Shown: positions 53,421-63,969 of the stretch, in pieces
Layout: every line of letters starts with the position of its first letter
How positions within the stretch are numbered: position 1 is the stretch's first letter
Source: Leptospira koniambonensis
GTDB taxonomy: Bacteria > Spirochaetota > Leptospiria > Leptospirales > Leptospiraceae
Assembly (NCBI RefSeq): GCF_004769555.1
Contig: NZ_RQFY01000004.1
Coordinates: 1,178,001 to 1,242,000, forward strand
Direction of reading: 5' to 3'
Length of the DNA: 64,000 nucleotides
Program-made: the position numbers and the translations under genes
The notes under the pieces: generated by a model
What the model was told of the DNA's origin: nothing
Databases searched by the model: none
Seen by the model: the letters and a program-made list of their open reading frames with translations, nothing else

Positions 53421-55298
53421 GTGAATAGCAAAACTCTTCTTGTCTCCGTACTTTTACTTTCTGTTTTCACATTTTTTGATTCAAATGCAGAGTCTGAAAA
53501 ACCTGAATTTTACAAAATTAGTTACCAAGATCTCACGGAGAATTCTACGGTTTTTCAAATTCCTTTTGATTTTGTGGTTCCCAAAGATTATTCACTCGTA
53601 AGTGAACCTCGTTCTGTATTAACTCAATATGTTATACATAACGAGGATATAGATTCAATCAATTTGAATGGAGGAGTGATCGATGAGAGCAAGCTGAATT
53701 ATCCTATGTATTCTATCGAACCTTCTACACTCTTCTTTTATGCGAAGCAGAAATTTTATGGAGAAGATGAAAGGGACGGATTAAAGAAGACTAGGATAGA
53801 CACTAAAGGATTTCCCGTACTTACGATCCAGGGAGAGAATAAAAGAAAGGATTCATTTAATTTAATATTGATCCATCCAAATTCTGGAAACTGGGTAATA
53901 TTTCTTAATTTCATTCCATCCAAAAAACAGCCTGAAATTTCACAAGTATTATGGGAAAACTTAATACAAGGGATCAAAGGGGAAAAATCTGATTTAACAT
54001 TTTCATCCATTCCAAAAAGGAAATTTGTTCCTACATACCCTGATTCGAAAGAATTCAGCAAAGATGTTTATTATAATCAATACGTTCAGCCTATGAACTT
54101 TCCGGATATTTTTCCTGAACCTGGAAAAACTTCCGAAGCAGAACTTTATCAGATGAATCCAGAGACCTCTATTATTCGGAGATATACGCTTTCGAAGCCG
54201 ATTATTTGGACCAAAGGGAAGAAGGAGGTCAAGTTCGATTGTTTTATTGAATACCGGATCAAAGAAAAATCAGAAACCTTCCAAGCCCCAGGAATGCAAG
54301 GATTCCGAAGATTAGAAACTTTCAGATACAGTGTCTTTTTATATAAGGGAACTGTAATAGAATTTGATTTGGTCCATAAAATAGATAAATCGAAAAATGA
54401 AGAGATATTCGGGCCCAAAAACAAAACGATAGAGGAAACCAAAGGCGATTTTGAACATCTGAGAATTTCCTATCTTCGGGAAAGAAGTCCTTCATTTAGA
54501 AAAACACAAGGGGGAGTCCGATTTTATGAGGACTATTTAGAATTATCAGAAGTTGAGAAGAATGAGATTACTGAACTCGAATTAAAGTATTTAACCGAGT
54601 TCCCTATCGAATTATTTAAATTTAAAAATTTGAAATCTCTTACTTTAGCTGGCAATGGACTAACTGAAATGGATTGTAAATCGATAGAAGGATTGAAAAG
54701 CCTAGAAACTTTGAATCTGTCCAAAAACAAATTTAATACAGTTCCAGAATGTTTGTTACAGTTACAAAGTTTAAAAAAATTGAACTTATCCTATAATCCT
54801 CTTAAAACCATCCCTTCTTCTGTTTTAAAATTGGATTCGATTATTGAATTAGATCTGAATGATGCTCAAATATCCGAAATTTCTGACCGGGTCCCGAATT
54901 GGTCTCGTTTAACTCATTTATATTTATCTGGCAACCGCATTAAACGATTCCCTCTATCTTGGGGAAATTTAAAAAGTCTGAGTTATATAGATTTAAACGA
55001 AAATCGTTTAAAAAAACCTCCTGAATATTTGTCAAATATTAAAAATTTAGAATATATTTCTTTGGAAGAGAATGAAATTTCAGAGTTTCCTTCCGAATTA
55101 CTTAGTTTAAACAAATTGATACGATTGGATTTGGCACAGAACAAAATTACTTTTTTACCGGAGACTTTATGTGGGAAAAGGAAAAATCCTTATCCTCCGA
55201 CGATATATGTGGGCGAAAATCCGATAAATAAATCGAATTTTAAAAAAATCAAATCTTGTTCCAAAAGTTATGGAATATATCCGAACGAGCTAAATTAG
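53421..55298 (+). CDS. Exported leucine-rich-repeat protein
   Basis: A 625-residue protein with a GTG start (GAGGAA upstream) and signal peptide (NSKTLLVSVLLLSVFTFF, likely cleaved near residue 24). Residues 25-370 are a mixed beta-rich domain of unknown family. From about 385 to 600 there are about nine LRR units of 23 residues with LxxLxLxxNxL/IxxFP, as in the Leptospira LRR proteins implicated in surface adhesion. No transmembrane anchor or sorting signal is visible. It follows the WYL gene closely. Confidence 0.85.
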   Translation: MNSKTLLVSVLLLSVFTFFDSNAESEKPEFYKISYQDLTENSTVFQIPFDFVVPKDYSLVSEPRSVLTQYVIHNEDIDSINLNGGVIDESKLNYPMYSIEPSTLFFYAKQKFYGEDERDGLKKTRIDTKGFPVLTIQGENKRKDSFNLILIHPNSGNWVIFLNFIPSKKQPEISQVLWENLIQGIKGEKSDLTFSSIPKRKFVPTYPDSKEFSKDVYYNQYVQPMNFPDIFPEPGKTSEAELYQMNPETSIIRRYTLSKPIIWTKGKKEVKFDCFIEYRIKEKSETFQAPGMQGFRRLETFRYSVFLYKGTVIEFDLVHKIDKSKNEEIFGPKNKTIEETKGDFEHLRISYLRERSPSFRKTQGGVRFYEDYLELSEVEKNEITELELKYLTEFPIELFKFKNLKSLTLAGNGLTEMDCKSIEGLKSLETLNLSKNKFNTVPECLLQLQSLKKLNLSYNPLKTIPSSVLKLDSIIELDLNDAQISEISDRVPNWSRLTHLYLSGNRIKRFPLSWGNLKSLSYIDLNENRLKKPPEYLSNIKNLEYISLEENEISEFPSELLSLNKLIRLDLAQNKITFLPETLCGKRKNPYPPTIYVGENPINKSNFKKIKSCSKSYGIYPNELN

Positions 55299-55343
55299 GA
55301 ATCGATTGACTCTTCTCTCTTTACAATTGATTCAGGATATACC

Positions 55344-56237
55344 TTGCTTTCTCCCGCAAAGATCAACCTAGGGTTAGAGATCCCATACAAAAGGCCTGAC
55401 GGATTTCATGAGATCCGAAGTGTATTCTTACGTTTGAATTGGGGAGATGATATCCTGATTGAACCTATCGCTTCTGGATCTTTTGAATTGATTTCTGATA
55501 ACCAGATCATTTTGGAAAAGAGACGTTTGTACGACGAGGTTTCAGAGAAAGGAGACCTAAGTAAGAATATTCTTTTCAAAACATTCTCCAAGATCAGAGC
55601 TCATTACAGAGAACTACCAGGTGTGAGGATCCATCTTACTAAAAAAATTCCTCCTGCTGCTGGCCTAGGGGGTGGATCTACAAACGCCGCATCACTTTTC
55701 TCTTTTTATTTTGGTTTGAGTCCTGAGTTTAATTCGGATCATATTTTCAAATTGGCAGCTGAGATCGGGGCTGACGTTCCCTTCTTCTTATCCGAAAATC
55801 ATTGTTTGGTGTCCGGAAAAGGTGAGATCTTAAAAGACATTCAAGTGCATTCAGGACAGGGAATTTTAGCCTTAACTCCTCAAGTGCTCTCGACCGCTGA
55901 AATGTACGCAGGTCTCAAAAAGCCTTTACAAGCCGACCCTCCCTCGAAAAGATGGATTTCTCTAGGCAATGACGTCGAGTTTTCTTTAAAAGAAGGAAAT
56001 TGGGCGGCTTTGAGAGAAAAGCTCGTAAACGACTTCGAGCCTCTTGCCTTCCAAAAGTTTCCCCAATTAGGGAAATTAAAGGAAAGTTTTTTGGCGAATG
56101 GAGCTAGTTACTCCTCCTTAACTGGATCAGGATCTTGTGTCTATGGTTTGGTGCAGGGATTGGAAATACGGGAAGAGCTGTTAGCCAAAATGCAAACGGA
56201 ATTTCCCGACCTTACGTTTGTAAGCTTTAATTATTAA
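55344..56237 (+). CDS. ispE: 4-diphosphocytidyl-2-C-methyl-D-erythritol kinase
   Basis: A 297-residue GHMP kinase of the MEP isoprenoid pathway, phosphorylating the 2-OH of CDP-methylerythritol. SPAKINLGLEI with the catalytic Lys region is at the N-terminus, and the ATP motif PPAAGLGGGSTNAAS lies near 105-119. SLTGSGSCVYG is the third GHMP motif. The start is TTG 55344 with AGGA upstream. It precedes the tRNA-Gln gene and the glmU/prs/rplY/pth set, a gene order common in bacteria. Confidence 0.95.
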   Translation: MLSPAKINLGLEIPYKRPDGFHEIRSVFLRLNWGDDILIEPIASGSFELISDNQIILEKRRLYDEVSEKGDLSKNILFKTFSKIRAHYRELPGVRIHLTKKIPPAAGLGGGSTNAASLFSFYFGLSPEFNSDHIFKLAAEIGADVPFFLSENHCLVSGKGEILKDIQVHSGQGILALTPQVLSTAEMYAGLKKPLQADPPSKRWISLGNDVEFSLKEGNWAALREKLVNDFEPLAFQKFPQLGKLKESFLANGASYSSLTGSGSCVYGLVQGLEIREELLAKMQTEFPDLTFVSFNY

Positions 56238-56247
56238 AGAACGAAAC

Positions 56248-56323
<76 letters not shown>

Positions 56324-56348
56324 CTGTTTGATTTCACCGGATTACTGA

Positions 56349-57104
56349 ATGGACGCCAAAAAGGAAGCAGTCGCCGTAGTATTAGCTGCGGGAAAGGGAA
56401 CCCGCATGAAGACGGAGCTCCCAAAGGTGGCTGTTCCTTTAAATGGAAAGCCCCTTTTAAACCATGTTATTGATCACCTCAAAGAAGCGGGTATCAATGA
56501 CATAGTCATAGTTGTAGGCTATAAAAAAGAAGAAGTCCAAGCACTTTGCGCTGGGATCCCCGGCATTCGTTTCGCCGAACAAAAAGAGCAATTAGGCACA
56601 GCTCACGCAGTATTAAGCGCCGAAGAATTTGTAAAATCCCATAAAGGTCCTATCCTTGTAGCCTGTGGTGATGTTCCAATGATCACAGGGGACACATTCG
56701 GTTCTCTCATTTCCACTCATGTCCAAAATGAATTCTCCGCTACTCTTCTTTCAGCAAAGGTAGATGTTCCTACCGGTTACGGAAGGATTGTTCGTAATTC
56801 TTCTGGAGATGTAACTGCAATCGTTGAGGAAAAAGACGCAGATGCGGAACAGAAAAAAATAAACGAGATCAACACCGGAACTTATGTATTCAGTTCTGAA
56901 ATTCTTTTCGAATCTCTTAGAAAAATAGGAAACAGCAACGCTCAGGGAGAATATTATCTTCCTGATCTAGTAGAGTTGTACAAAAAAGAAGGAAAAAAGT
57001 TGGGCGCAGTGATTCTTAAAAACAGCGGAGAAAGCCAAGGTGTGAATTCTCCCGCGGACCTGGAAAACTTAGCGGCAGTTTTAAATGGAGCGGTTGCAAA
57101 ATGA
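56349..57104 (+). CDS. glmU: UDP-GlcNAc pyrophosphorylase domain only (monofunctional GlmU)
   Basis: A 251-residue uridyltransferase. [17 protein letters not shown] is the nucleotide-binding start, then [16 protein letters not shown] and NTGTYVF follow the GlmU N-terminal domain that makes UDP-GlcNAc from GlcNAc-1-P and UTP. The usual C-terminal left-handed beta-helix acetyltransferase (about 200 residues) is absent; the frame stops and overlaps prs by four bases. The GlcN-1-P acetylation step must be done elsewhere or differently. Name by homology and synteny. Confidence 0.9.
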   Translation: MDAKKEAVAVVLAAGKGTRMKTELPKVAVPLNGKPLLNHVIDHLKEAGINDIVIVVGYKKEEVQALCAGIPGIRFAEQKEQLGTAHAVLSAEEFVKSHKGPILVACGDVPMITGDTFGSLISTHVQNEFSATLLSAKVDVPTGYGRIVRNSSGDVTAIVEEKDADAEQKKINEINTGTYVFSSEILFESLRKIGNSNAQGEYYLPDLVELYKKEGKKLGAVILKNSGESQGVNSPADLENLAAVLNGAVAK

Positions 57105-58042
57105 GCGGCTCTAATATCGCAGTTTTTTCAGGATCTTCCAATCGTACAATCGCAAATGAAATTTGCCAAGAGTTAGGAATAGCTCCAGGCAAGATCAATC
57201 TTCGTAAATTTTCCGACGGAGAGATCGCGGTTAAGATAGAAGAGAACGTACGAGGAAGAGACGTATTTGTAATCCAATCTACTTCTGCTCCAGCAAACGA
57301 CAATTTAATGGAATTACTTTTGATCATGGACGCGTTAAGACGTGCTTCTGCAAAAAGTATTTCTGTAGTTGTTCCTTATTACGGTTACGGACGCCAAGAT
57401 AGAAAAGCGGAACCAAGAGTTCCTATTTCTGCAAGAGTAGTTGCGGATCTGATCGAAGTTTTGGGCCCGACTAGAGTCATCGTAATGGATCTTCATGCGG
57501 ATCAAATCCAAGGTTTCTTCAAAGTTCCTGTGGATAATTTGCATTTCAGCCCAGTGCTAGTAGAATATATTTTAAGCAAGAAATTCGAAGATTTAGTTAT
57601 CGTTTCTCCTGACTCTGGCGGTGCAGAAAGAGCCAGATCTTTCGGTAAAAAAGTGAACGCAACTTTAGCGATCATAGACAAGAGAAGACCGAAGGCAAAC
57701 GTTTCCGAAGTGATGAATGTGATCGGAGAGATAGAAGGTAAGAATTGTATCCTTCTGGACGATATGATCGACACTGCTGGAACTATCTGTAAAGCAGCTG
57801 ACGCTCTTTTGAAAAATGGAGCTAAATCTGTGTATTGTGCAGCTACTCACGGAGTACTTTCCGGAGAAGCTATCGATCGTTTGAACTCTACTCCTTTTAC
57901 GGAGGTCGTATTATCTAATACGATTGAGATCCCAGAGTCCAAAAAAATCACTAAGTTAAAAACTCTCTCGGTTGCTCCGTTATTCGCGGCTGCAATCCAG
58001 AGAATATCGACCAATCAATCGGTCAGCGACCTATTTATATAA
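57101..58042 (+). CDS. prs: Ribose-phosphate pyrophosphokinase
   Basis: A 313-residue PRPP synthase feeding nucleotide, His and Trp synthesis. [17 protein letters not shown] near the N-terminus, [13 protein letters not shown] (catalytic flexible loop region) near 88, [12 protein letters not shown] near 128 and the PRPP-binding [13 protein letters not shown] near 212-225 are intact. It overlaps glmU by four bases and precedes rplY by 17 bases. Confidence 0.97.
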   Translation: MSGSNIAVFSGSSNRTIANEICQELGIAPGKINLRKFSDGEIAVKIEENVRGRDVFVIQSTSAPANDNLMELLLIMDALRRASAKSISVVVPYYGYGRQDRKAEPRVPISARVVADLIEVLGPTRVIVMDLHADQIQGFFKVPVDNLHFSPVLVEYILSKKFEDLVIVSPDSGGAERARSFGKKVNATLAIIDKRRPKANVSEVMNVIGEIEGKNCILLDDMIDTAGTICKAADALLKNGAKSVYCAATHGVLSGEAIDRLNSTPFTEVVLSNTIEIPESKKITKLKTLSVAPLFAAAIQRISTNQSVSDLFI

Positions 58043-58059
58043 GAACAAGGGTAAAGAAA

Positions 58060-58695
58060 ATGAGCCACAAATTAGCTGTTAAAAAAAGGACTGAAACCGG
58101 CAAGAACGTAAACAATCGTCTTCGCGAAGCTGGACAAGTTCCTATTAACATTATCGGAGGCGGAAATGCCGCATCCGGTTCCGTAAACGAGAAAGAACTT
58201 GAAAAACTAGTTCATTCCGGGATCCGTCAATCCACTCTAATCGAGTTGGAAGTAGAGGGAGAAGGAGTCCAAAAGGTTTTCGTTAAAGAAGTACAACGTT
58301 TTCCTGAGATCGACAGAATTCGCCACGTAGACTTCTACAAAGTTGAGCCTGGTAAGAAGATCGTTACTAAGATCGGAATTCGCACCGAGGGAACTGCAAA
58401 AGGTTCTAAGATGGGTGGTCAGTTCGATCATTTGATCCATGAGATCCGTGTGAAAACTGTTCCTGAGGATCTAATCGAAACTCTGGTTCTAGACGTAACT
58501 GATCTTGATGTAGGCGATTTTATCAAAGTTAGTAACTTAAAAGTTCCTGCCAGCTGGGAAATTTTAGTGAACGGAGATCCGATCGTAGCAGCAGTTCTGA
58601 AAACCAAAGCATTACTTGCTCAAGAAAGAGCAGAAGCTAAGGAAGCTGCCGGCGCGAAACCGGGAGCAAAAGCCGGAGCGAAAAAAGGGAAATAA
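58060..58695 (+). CDS. rplY: 50S ribosomal protein L25/general stress protein Ctc
   Basis: A 211-residue L25 of the long Ctc type, which binds 5S rRNA. The N-terminal L25 domain (about 1-95, KKRTETGKNVNNRLREAG) and the C-terminal TL5/Ctc domain are visible, followed by an Ala/Lys/Gly-rich tail (EAAGAKPGAKAGAKKGK). Conserved order prs-rplY-pth supports the call. Confidence 0.96.
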   Translation: MSHKLAVKKRTETGKNVNNRLREAGQVPINIIGGGNAASGSVNEKELEKLVHSGIRQSTLIELEVEGEGVQKVFVKEVQRFPEIDRIRHVDFYKVEPGKKIVTKIGIRTEGTAKGSKMGGQFDHLIHEIRVKTVPEDLIETLVLDVTDLDVGDFIKVSNLKVPASWEILVNGDPIVAAVLKTKALLAQERAEAKEAAGAKPGAKAGAKKGK

Positions 58696-58737
58696 TTTTC
58701 CCTTCCCGAGATCTAAAAAATTGGAGTACGTTATTGT

Positions 58738-59301
58738 ATGAAGCTAATCGTCGGATTGGGTAATCCCGGAGACAAATACAATAATAACCGAGCAAATATC
58801 GGCTTCAAAATTTTAGACGTGATCGCCAATAACATCAATGTTGAGATCAAGACTAAGAAGAAAAAGTCTTTGATCGGGCGCGGCGATTTTGAAGGAGAAG
58901 AGGTTGTATTATTAAAACCTCAAACCTTCAGCGATCTATCGGGCGAGTCAGTTCTGTACATAGCTTCCTTCCTGAAAATTCAGGTACAGGATATTCTTGT
59001 AATCCACGAAGATTTAACCTTACCCTTGGGTAAAATTGTAGTGGATAAGGGAGCTAACGGGAACGAAAATCCTGGGATCAAATCAGTGATCCAATCCTTA
59101 CGTTCTCCAAATTTTATCCGCATCCGTATCGGGATCGGTAACGACCAATTCGATGGCACTAATTTGGACGGATTTTTGAAGGAAGATTTCCAACCTCTCG
59201 AAAACTTAAGTTTGATCCAGATCATCAACGACGCGGAAGCTGCAATTCGCTCCATCAGTTTGGGCGATATTGAAGACGTGATCGAAAAATACAGATTGTA
59301 A
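58738..59301 (+). CDS. pth: Peptidyl-tRNA hydrolase homologue with a degenerate active site
   Basis: A 187-residue protein in the expected place after rplY. It keeps the VGLGNPGDKY start, IGF and the general Pth length. However, the catalytic His of the TRHN motif is replaced: NNNRAN gives Ala19. KPQTFMN is KPQTFSD (Asp66 for Asn), HDDLD is HEDLT (Glu91 for Asp), and GGHNGLK becomes NENPGIK. E. coli Pth uses His20, Asn68, Asp93 and Asn114, so all four positions are changed. It may be inactive, have another role, or the cell may use a different hydrolase. Gene name by synteny only. Confidence 0.85.
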   Translation: MKLIVGLGNPGDKYNNNRANIGFKILDVIANNINVEIKTKKKKSLIGRGDFEGEEVVLLKPQTFSDLSGESVLYIASFLKIQVQDILVIHEDLTLPLGKIVVDKGANGNENPGIKSVIQSLRSPNFIRIRIGIGNDQFDGTNLDGFLKEDFQPLENLSLIQIINDAEAAIRSISLGDIEDVIEKYRL

Positions 59302-59477
59302 AAATCCTTTACTTTTCCGGAAAAAAAGGGACTCTGATTATGGGGAACCTTTTCACTCGAAGCGGTTTCCAAGTAGTATCCGGTTTACGATTCCGGCAGG
59401 TCCAATGCCTGCTTCCTTTAGTCTAACCTACGGGAAGAATGTGGCTCCGAAGAGATGGCGGAGCTTGGGAGTTACAC

Positions 59478-61457
59478 ATGAATAACAATAATAAAGGTCT
59501 TAGATTACTTATACTTTTTATCTTAGTAATCCTAGGATTAGCAGTTCTTGTACCGCAAATCCACAATGTTTTGGAGAAACCAAGAGTATTACCGTTCTCC
59601 CAATTTATGAATATGGTAGAACCGGATGCTAACTCGAAGCCTAAGGGAAAATTAGTCAAAGTCAAAGATGCTAATTTCCCAGGATGCGATAAGTTAATCC
59701 TGAAAGGTGAGATGATCAAAGGTTGTTACGAACCTACGGACGAAGGAACAGCAAAACCTATTCTCCAATTTGAAACTATTATCCCAGGACCTTTGGACAA
59801 AGACTTTCTTGCTGCTTTAAGAAAAACGAATATAGATTTCGAAGTAGTTCCTCCGGAAAGCAGCCAAGGATTGGGAATGTTGAGTACCTTCCTGCTGATC
59901 GGATTGATCGGTATTTTCGTATTTTACTTTTTTATTATGCGCCAAGTCCAGTCTACCGGCAATAAGGCTTTCTCTTTTGGAAAATCTAAAGCTAAGATGA
60001 CTGTAGATCCAAAGGTTAAGGTAAGTTTCGCAGACGTTGCAGGATGCGAAGAAGCTAAAACCGAATTGGTAGAAATTATAGAATTTTTAAAAGACCCTAA
60101 AAAATTCCAAGCTATGGGTGCAAGGATCCCAACCGGAGTTCTTTTAGTAGGCCCTCCGGGTACAGGTAAAACTTTACTTGCTAGAGCAGTTGCAGGAGAA
60201 GCTGGAGTTCCTTTCTTCAGTATCTCTGGTTCCGACTTCGTAGAAATGTTCGTGGGTGTGGGAGCTTCTCGTGTCCGCGACTTGTTCGAACAAGGTAAGA
60301 AAAATTCTCCATGTATCATCTTCATTGATGAGATCGATGCAGTGGGAAGATTGAGAGGGGCTGGATGGGGTGGTGGTCATGACGAAAGAGAGCAGACCCT
60401 GAACCAAATGCTCGTCGAGATGGATGGTTTCGAGAAGAACGAAGGTGTGATCGTAATGGCAGCGACTAACCGTGCTGACGTTTTAGATCCTGCGTTACTC
60501 AGACCGGGACGTTTCGACCGCCAAGTGATGGTAGATCTTCCTGACTTAGTAGGAAGAGAGCAGATCCTAAAAGTGCATTCTAGAAAAGTTCCTTTAACAA
60601 GCGATATCTCTTTGAACTCTATTGCAAGAGGAACCCCTGGATTTACAGGTGCGGATCTTTCTAACTTGATCAATGAGGCAGCTCTACTTGCTGCACGTAA
60701 GAATAAAAAACGTGTAACCCAAGAAGAATTAGAAGAGGCTCGCGACAAAGTGATGATGGGCCCTGAGCGTAGATCCTTCTTCATTTCCGAAAAGGAAAAA
60801 GAAGTAATTGCGTATCACGAAGCGGGTCACGCGATCTTAGGAACACTTCTCGCTTATACAGAACCTGTTCACAAGGTAACTATCATTCCGAGGGGAAGAG
60901 CATTAGGTCTTACTCAATCTCTTCCAACAGAAGACAAACATATTCATACTAAAGCATATTGGCTGGATCAAATCGTAGTTTGTATGGGTGGTTTCATCGC
61001 AGAAGAGTTTAAGTTCAAAATGACTTCTACCGGATCTAGCAATGATATCCAACAGGCTACCAATATCGCGAGAAGAATGGTCTGTGATTGGGGGATGTCC
61101 GAAAAACTGGGCACAATCAATTACGGAAGCGGCCACGAAAGTCCTTTCTTAGGAAGAGATATGGGCCAAAGTAATAAGGCTTATAGCGAAGAATTTGCTG
61201 CAATGATCGACAAAGAGATCAGAGGGATCGTTCAAACCTGCCTGGATAAGGGTAGAGAACTGGTCCGTAAGAACTCTACCAAGTTTGAAAATCTTGCGAA
61301 GGCTCTTCTTGCAAAAGAAACGGTATCTCACGATGAGTTGATGGCGATTGTTCATCCTTCTCATGAAGAAACTAAAAAGAAGGCAGAACGTTCTAGCAAA
61401 AAGGAAAAAGCGGGAGAAATTCCAAACAAACCAGCATACTCTACTGGTATTGAATGA
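59478..61457 (+). CDS. ftsH: ATP-dependent zinc metalloprotease FtsH
   Basis: A 659-residue membrane AAA+ protease that degrades membrane and regulatory proteins. I prefer ATG 59478 (GGGAG upstream) over ATG 59439. Transmembrane segments lie near 8-26 and 136-154 with a periplasmic loop of about 110 residues between. Walker A GPPGTGKT is at 225-232, Walker B IFIDEID at 281-287, the second region of homology [20 protein letters not shown] follows, and the zinc site is HEAGH. It overlaps the EVE gene by four bases. Confidence 0.97.
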   Translation: MNNNNKGLRLLILFILVILGLAVLVPQIHNVLEKPRVLPFSQFMNMVEPDANSKPKGKLVKVKDANFPGCDKLILKGEMIKGCYEPTDEGTAKPILQFETIIPGPLDKDFLAALRKTNIDFEVVPPESSQGLGMLSTFLLIGLIGIFVFYFFIMRQVQSTGNKAFSFGKSKAKMTVDPKVKVSFADVAGCEEAKTELVEIIEFLKDPKKFQAMGARIPTGVLLVGPPGTGKTLLARAVAGEAGVPFFSISGSDFVEMFVGVGASRVRDLFEQGKKNSPCIIFIDEIDAVGRLRGAGWGGGHDEREQTLNQMLVEMDGFEKNEGVIVMAATNRADVLDPALLRPGRFDRQVMVDLPDLVGREQILKVHSRKVPLTSDISLNSIARGTPGFTGADLSNLINEAALLAARKNKKRVTQEELEEARDKVMMGPERRSFFISEKEKEVIAYHEAGHAILGTLLAYTEPVHKVTIIPRGRALGLTQSLPTEDKHIHTKAYWLDQIVVCMGGFIAEEFKFKMTSTGSSNDIQQATNIARRMVCDWGMSEKLGTINYGSGHESPFLGRDMGQSNKAYSEEFAAMIDKEIRGIVQTCLDKGRELVRKNSTKFENLAKALLAKETVSHDELMAIVHPSHEETKKKAERSSKKEKAGEIPNKPAYSTGIE

Positions 61458-61933
61458 AATTCTGGCTTTTTAAGACCGAGCCTGACGTTTTTTCCATAGA
61501 TACTTTGGCTTCTTCTCCCGGTAAAACAGCGCCTTGGGAGGGAGTCAGAGGTTATGGAGCAAGAAATTACCTAAGGGATGAGATCAAAAAAAAGGATCTC
61601 ATCCTATTCTACCATAGCAGCACTAAACCACCTCATGTAGCAGGACTTGCAGAAGTAGTCAAAGAAGGTTATCCGGATCATTTCGCTTTTGATAAGAAAC
61701 ATAAGTATTATGATCCAAAAAGTGATCCACAAAAACCGACCTGGTTCATGGTAGATGTGAAATTTAAGGAAAAATTTTCTCGCCCAATTTCGCTAGAAGA
61801 ATTAAGATCCCACGGGCAACTAAAAGGAATGGTGCTTTTGCAGCCGGGTGGTAGACTTTCTATCCAGCCTGTCAGCGAAGAACAGTTTCATTATATTTGT
61901 AAATTGGCCGGGGCAAAAACTCTCCTCGGTTAG
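61454..61933 (+). CDS. EVE-domain protein
   Basis: A 159-residue EVE (PUA-like) protein. [13 protein letters not shown] near the start, [33 protein letters not shown] and a C-terminal core match EVE proteins such as thymocyte nuclear protein 1-like bacterial homologues, which bind modified cytosine in DNA or RNA. There is no adjacent restriction endonuclease. It overlaps ftsH by four bases. Confidence 0.88.
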   Translation: MKFWLFKTEPDVFSIDTLASSPGKTAPWEGVRGYGARNYLRDEIKKKDLILFYHSSTKPPHVAGLAEVVKEGYPDHFAFDKKHKYYDPKSDPQKPTWFMVDVKFKEKFSRPISLEELRSHGQLKGMVLLQPGGRLSIQPVSEEQFHYICKLAGAKTLLG

Positions 61934-61944
61934 GGAGATTTCTG

Positions 61945-63969
61945 GTGAATATTTTCCGAAAAATTCGGAATATCAGCTTCATTCTGCTGATCCTTATCCT
62001 GGGTATAGGCTCTCTATATTCTCAGGAAGATGTTCCCGTTTTTCCGATCTCCGGTTCTATGTCCGGAACTCCTATAAATAAATTTACCTTTATCCGAAAG
62101 ATACGTCCTGGAGAAGTAAAAACTTCTACTGATCTAGAATCAGGCGACTGGACTAGAATGGAAAAGGACAGTCTCTCCTACAGTTTCACTGATGATCAGT
62201 TTTTAATTAAGTTCAAGATACAAGCTCCTCCTAAAGAAGGAACGATCTCCTGGTATTTAGTTTTGAATAACCCAGGAATGGAAAATCTCACAGTATTCAA
62301 AAGAGTATGGGGACCACAAGGATGGGCTTGGTCTGAACTTTCCAGAGATATGAGGATGTCGTACATCCAACCTGCATTCTTAATAGAAACTCCTCCAAAC
62401 AAACAGGAAGAATTTTTAATCCACGCATCTACCAGAAGATCATTGGTTTTGAATTTCCAAGCCTGGGCGCCTAAGGAATTTGCTGCTCATATCCAAATGG
62501 AGAATTTGTTCCTAGGGATTTTTTTCGGGGCAATTGGGATCATGTTAGTGTATAACGGATTTCTTGCCTTTGTGGTAAAAGATTCCAGTTATTTCTTCTA
62601 TGTTTTTTATCTGCTATTCTATGGACTTTGGCAGATGGCAGTCACAGGAGTTGGTGCCCAGTATCTGATCCCAGCTCCAGCAACTTCTTGGAATGATTAT
62701 CTGACCGGATTTGCATTCTTATCAGTTGCATTCTCACTTTTATTCACTCGTTCCTTCTTACATATGGAAAGAGAGACCGGCTGGAAAAATTACGCTTTCT
62801 TAATATTGTCTGCGATTGCCATTTTCGGTTTTATTGCCTCTTTGTTCTCCAGCATTTACGGACCTATGATCTGGGCGGTTTCATGGTATCCTTTTTTGGC
62901 CGCAGTGTTGGTGATCTATTCTGCCGCGATCCGTTTAAGAAGAGGATATCGCCCCGCTCGTTATTTCCTATTGGCATGGTCTGTTCTTATTCTTTTTGTT
63001 TTGATCACTGCTCTTAGGAACTTGTCCATTATTCAGGATACAGAACTCACACATTGGTCCGCTCAATTCGGCTCTTTGGTAGAGATGACACTTCTTTCTT
63101 TTGCTTTGGCAGATAGGATCAAAACATTAGAGAAGGATTCTCTCCAAGCTCGACTGGAAAATTATGAAAGCCAATTGAAGTTAACTGAGATCGAACAAGA
63201 GCTTAAGATCGCGAGAGAACTGCAAGAGTCCATTCTTCCAGATCGTTTGCCTGAAGTTAAAAATTTGAAACTTTCAGTGAGAGGGGAGTTTGCGAGTTCC
63301 GTAGGCGGGGACTTCTATGATTTTCACCAATTGGAATCCGGTAAATTAGGGATCTTCTTGTCTGATGTTTCCGGTCACGGTGTACCTGCTGCGATCATTT
63401 CTTCCATGGTGAAATTGGCCTTTTCCATCGAATCCAGAAAGAACGAAGATCCTGCAGAAGTTTTAAGAAGTATTAATAGATCTTTAAGCGGTAAGTATGG
63501 AAAACATTTCATTACCGCGGCTTATCTTATAGTCGATCCCGCAAATGGAAAAGTAACTTATTCTAATGCGGGACATCCTCCTATCGTTGCGATAGACAAA
63601 GGATCTGGGGATACTAAGGAAATTTTCCTGCCTGGTTGGATCATGGGAATGGATCCTAACTTAAAAAACTCCGTAGTTGAATTCCAGATGAAACCTGGTG
63701 ATCGTTTGATCATTTATACTGACGGTATCACAGAAGCCAGAAGTAAAAGTGGAGAAATTTTCGGATTTCAGAGATTTTATAAATTGTTAAGCGAACATAT
63801 GCAATCTTCTGGAGAAAAACTAGGTGAAGATCTATTTGCTACTGTCAGAAGTTTTACAGGGAACAGAAAACATTTCGAAGACGATTTAACATTTCTCGTC
63901 CTAGATTATTTGCCGATCCCTGATGAGAGTGTGATTAAGGAAACTACTTCGAGTTTTTCAAAAAGCTGA
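61945..63969 (+). CDS. 7TMR-DISM sensor with SpoIIE/PP2C phosphatase domain
   Basis: A 674-residue signalling protein. A signal-anchor (about 10-27) is followed by a periplasmic 7TMR-DISM extracellular domain (about 50-165), seven membrane helices (about 185-390) and a coiled coil. The C-terminal PP2C domain (about 430-655) has metal-ligand motifs VGGDFYDF, DVSGHGVPAA, YTDGITEAR and DDLTFLVL. Such proteins dephosphorylate an anti-anti-sigma-like partner or similar; no such partner is next to it in the window. The start is the GTG at 61945 after a GGTGAA-rich stretch, 12 bases after the EVE gene. Confidence 0.9.
   Translation: MNIFRKIRNISFILLILILGIGSLYSQEDVPVFPISGSMSGTPINKFTFIRKIRPGEVKTSTDLESGDWTRMEKDSLSYSFTDDQFLIKFKIQAPPKEGTISWYLVLNNPGMENLTVFKRVWGPQGWAWSELSRDMRMSYIQPAFLIETPPNKQEEFLIHASTRRSLVLNFQAWAPKEFAAHIQMENLFLGIFFGAIGIMLVYNGFLAFVVKDSSYFFYVFYLLFYGLWQMAVTGVGAQYLIPAPATSWNDYLTGFAFLSVAFSLLFTRSFLHMERETGWKNYAFLILSAIAIFGFIASLFSSIYGPMIWAVSWYPFLAAVLVIYSAAIRLRRGYRPARYFLLAWSVLILFVLITALRNLSIIQDTELTHWSAQFGSLVEMTLLSFALADRIKTLEKDSLQARLENYESQLKLTEIEQELKIARELQESILPDRLPEVKNLKLSVRGEFASSVGGDFYDFHQLESGKLGIFLSDVSGHGVPAAIISSMVKLAFSIESRKNEDPAEVLRSINRSLSGKYGKHFITAAYLIVDPANGKVTYSNAGHPPIVAIDKGSGDTKEIFLPGWIMGMDPNLKNSVVEFQMKPGDRLIIYTDGITEARSKSGEIFGFQRFYKLLSEHMQSSGEKLGEDLFATVRSFTGNRKHFEDDLTFLVLDYLPIPDESVIKETTSSFSKS

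Noticed and set aside
59302..59477. Possible extra coding or regulatory element between pth and ftsH
   Set aside because: The spacer has a purine-rich stretch before ATG 59478 and no convincing hairpin or frame; I see only the leader of ftsH.
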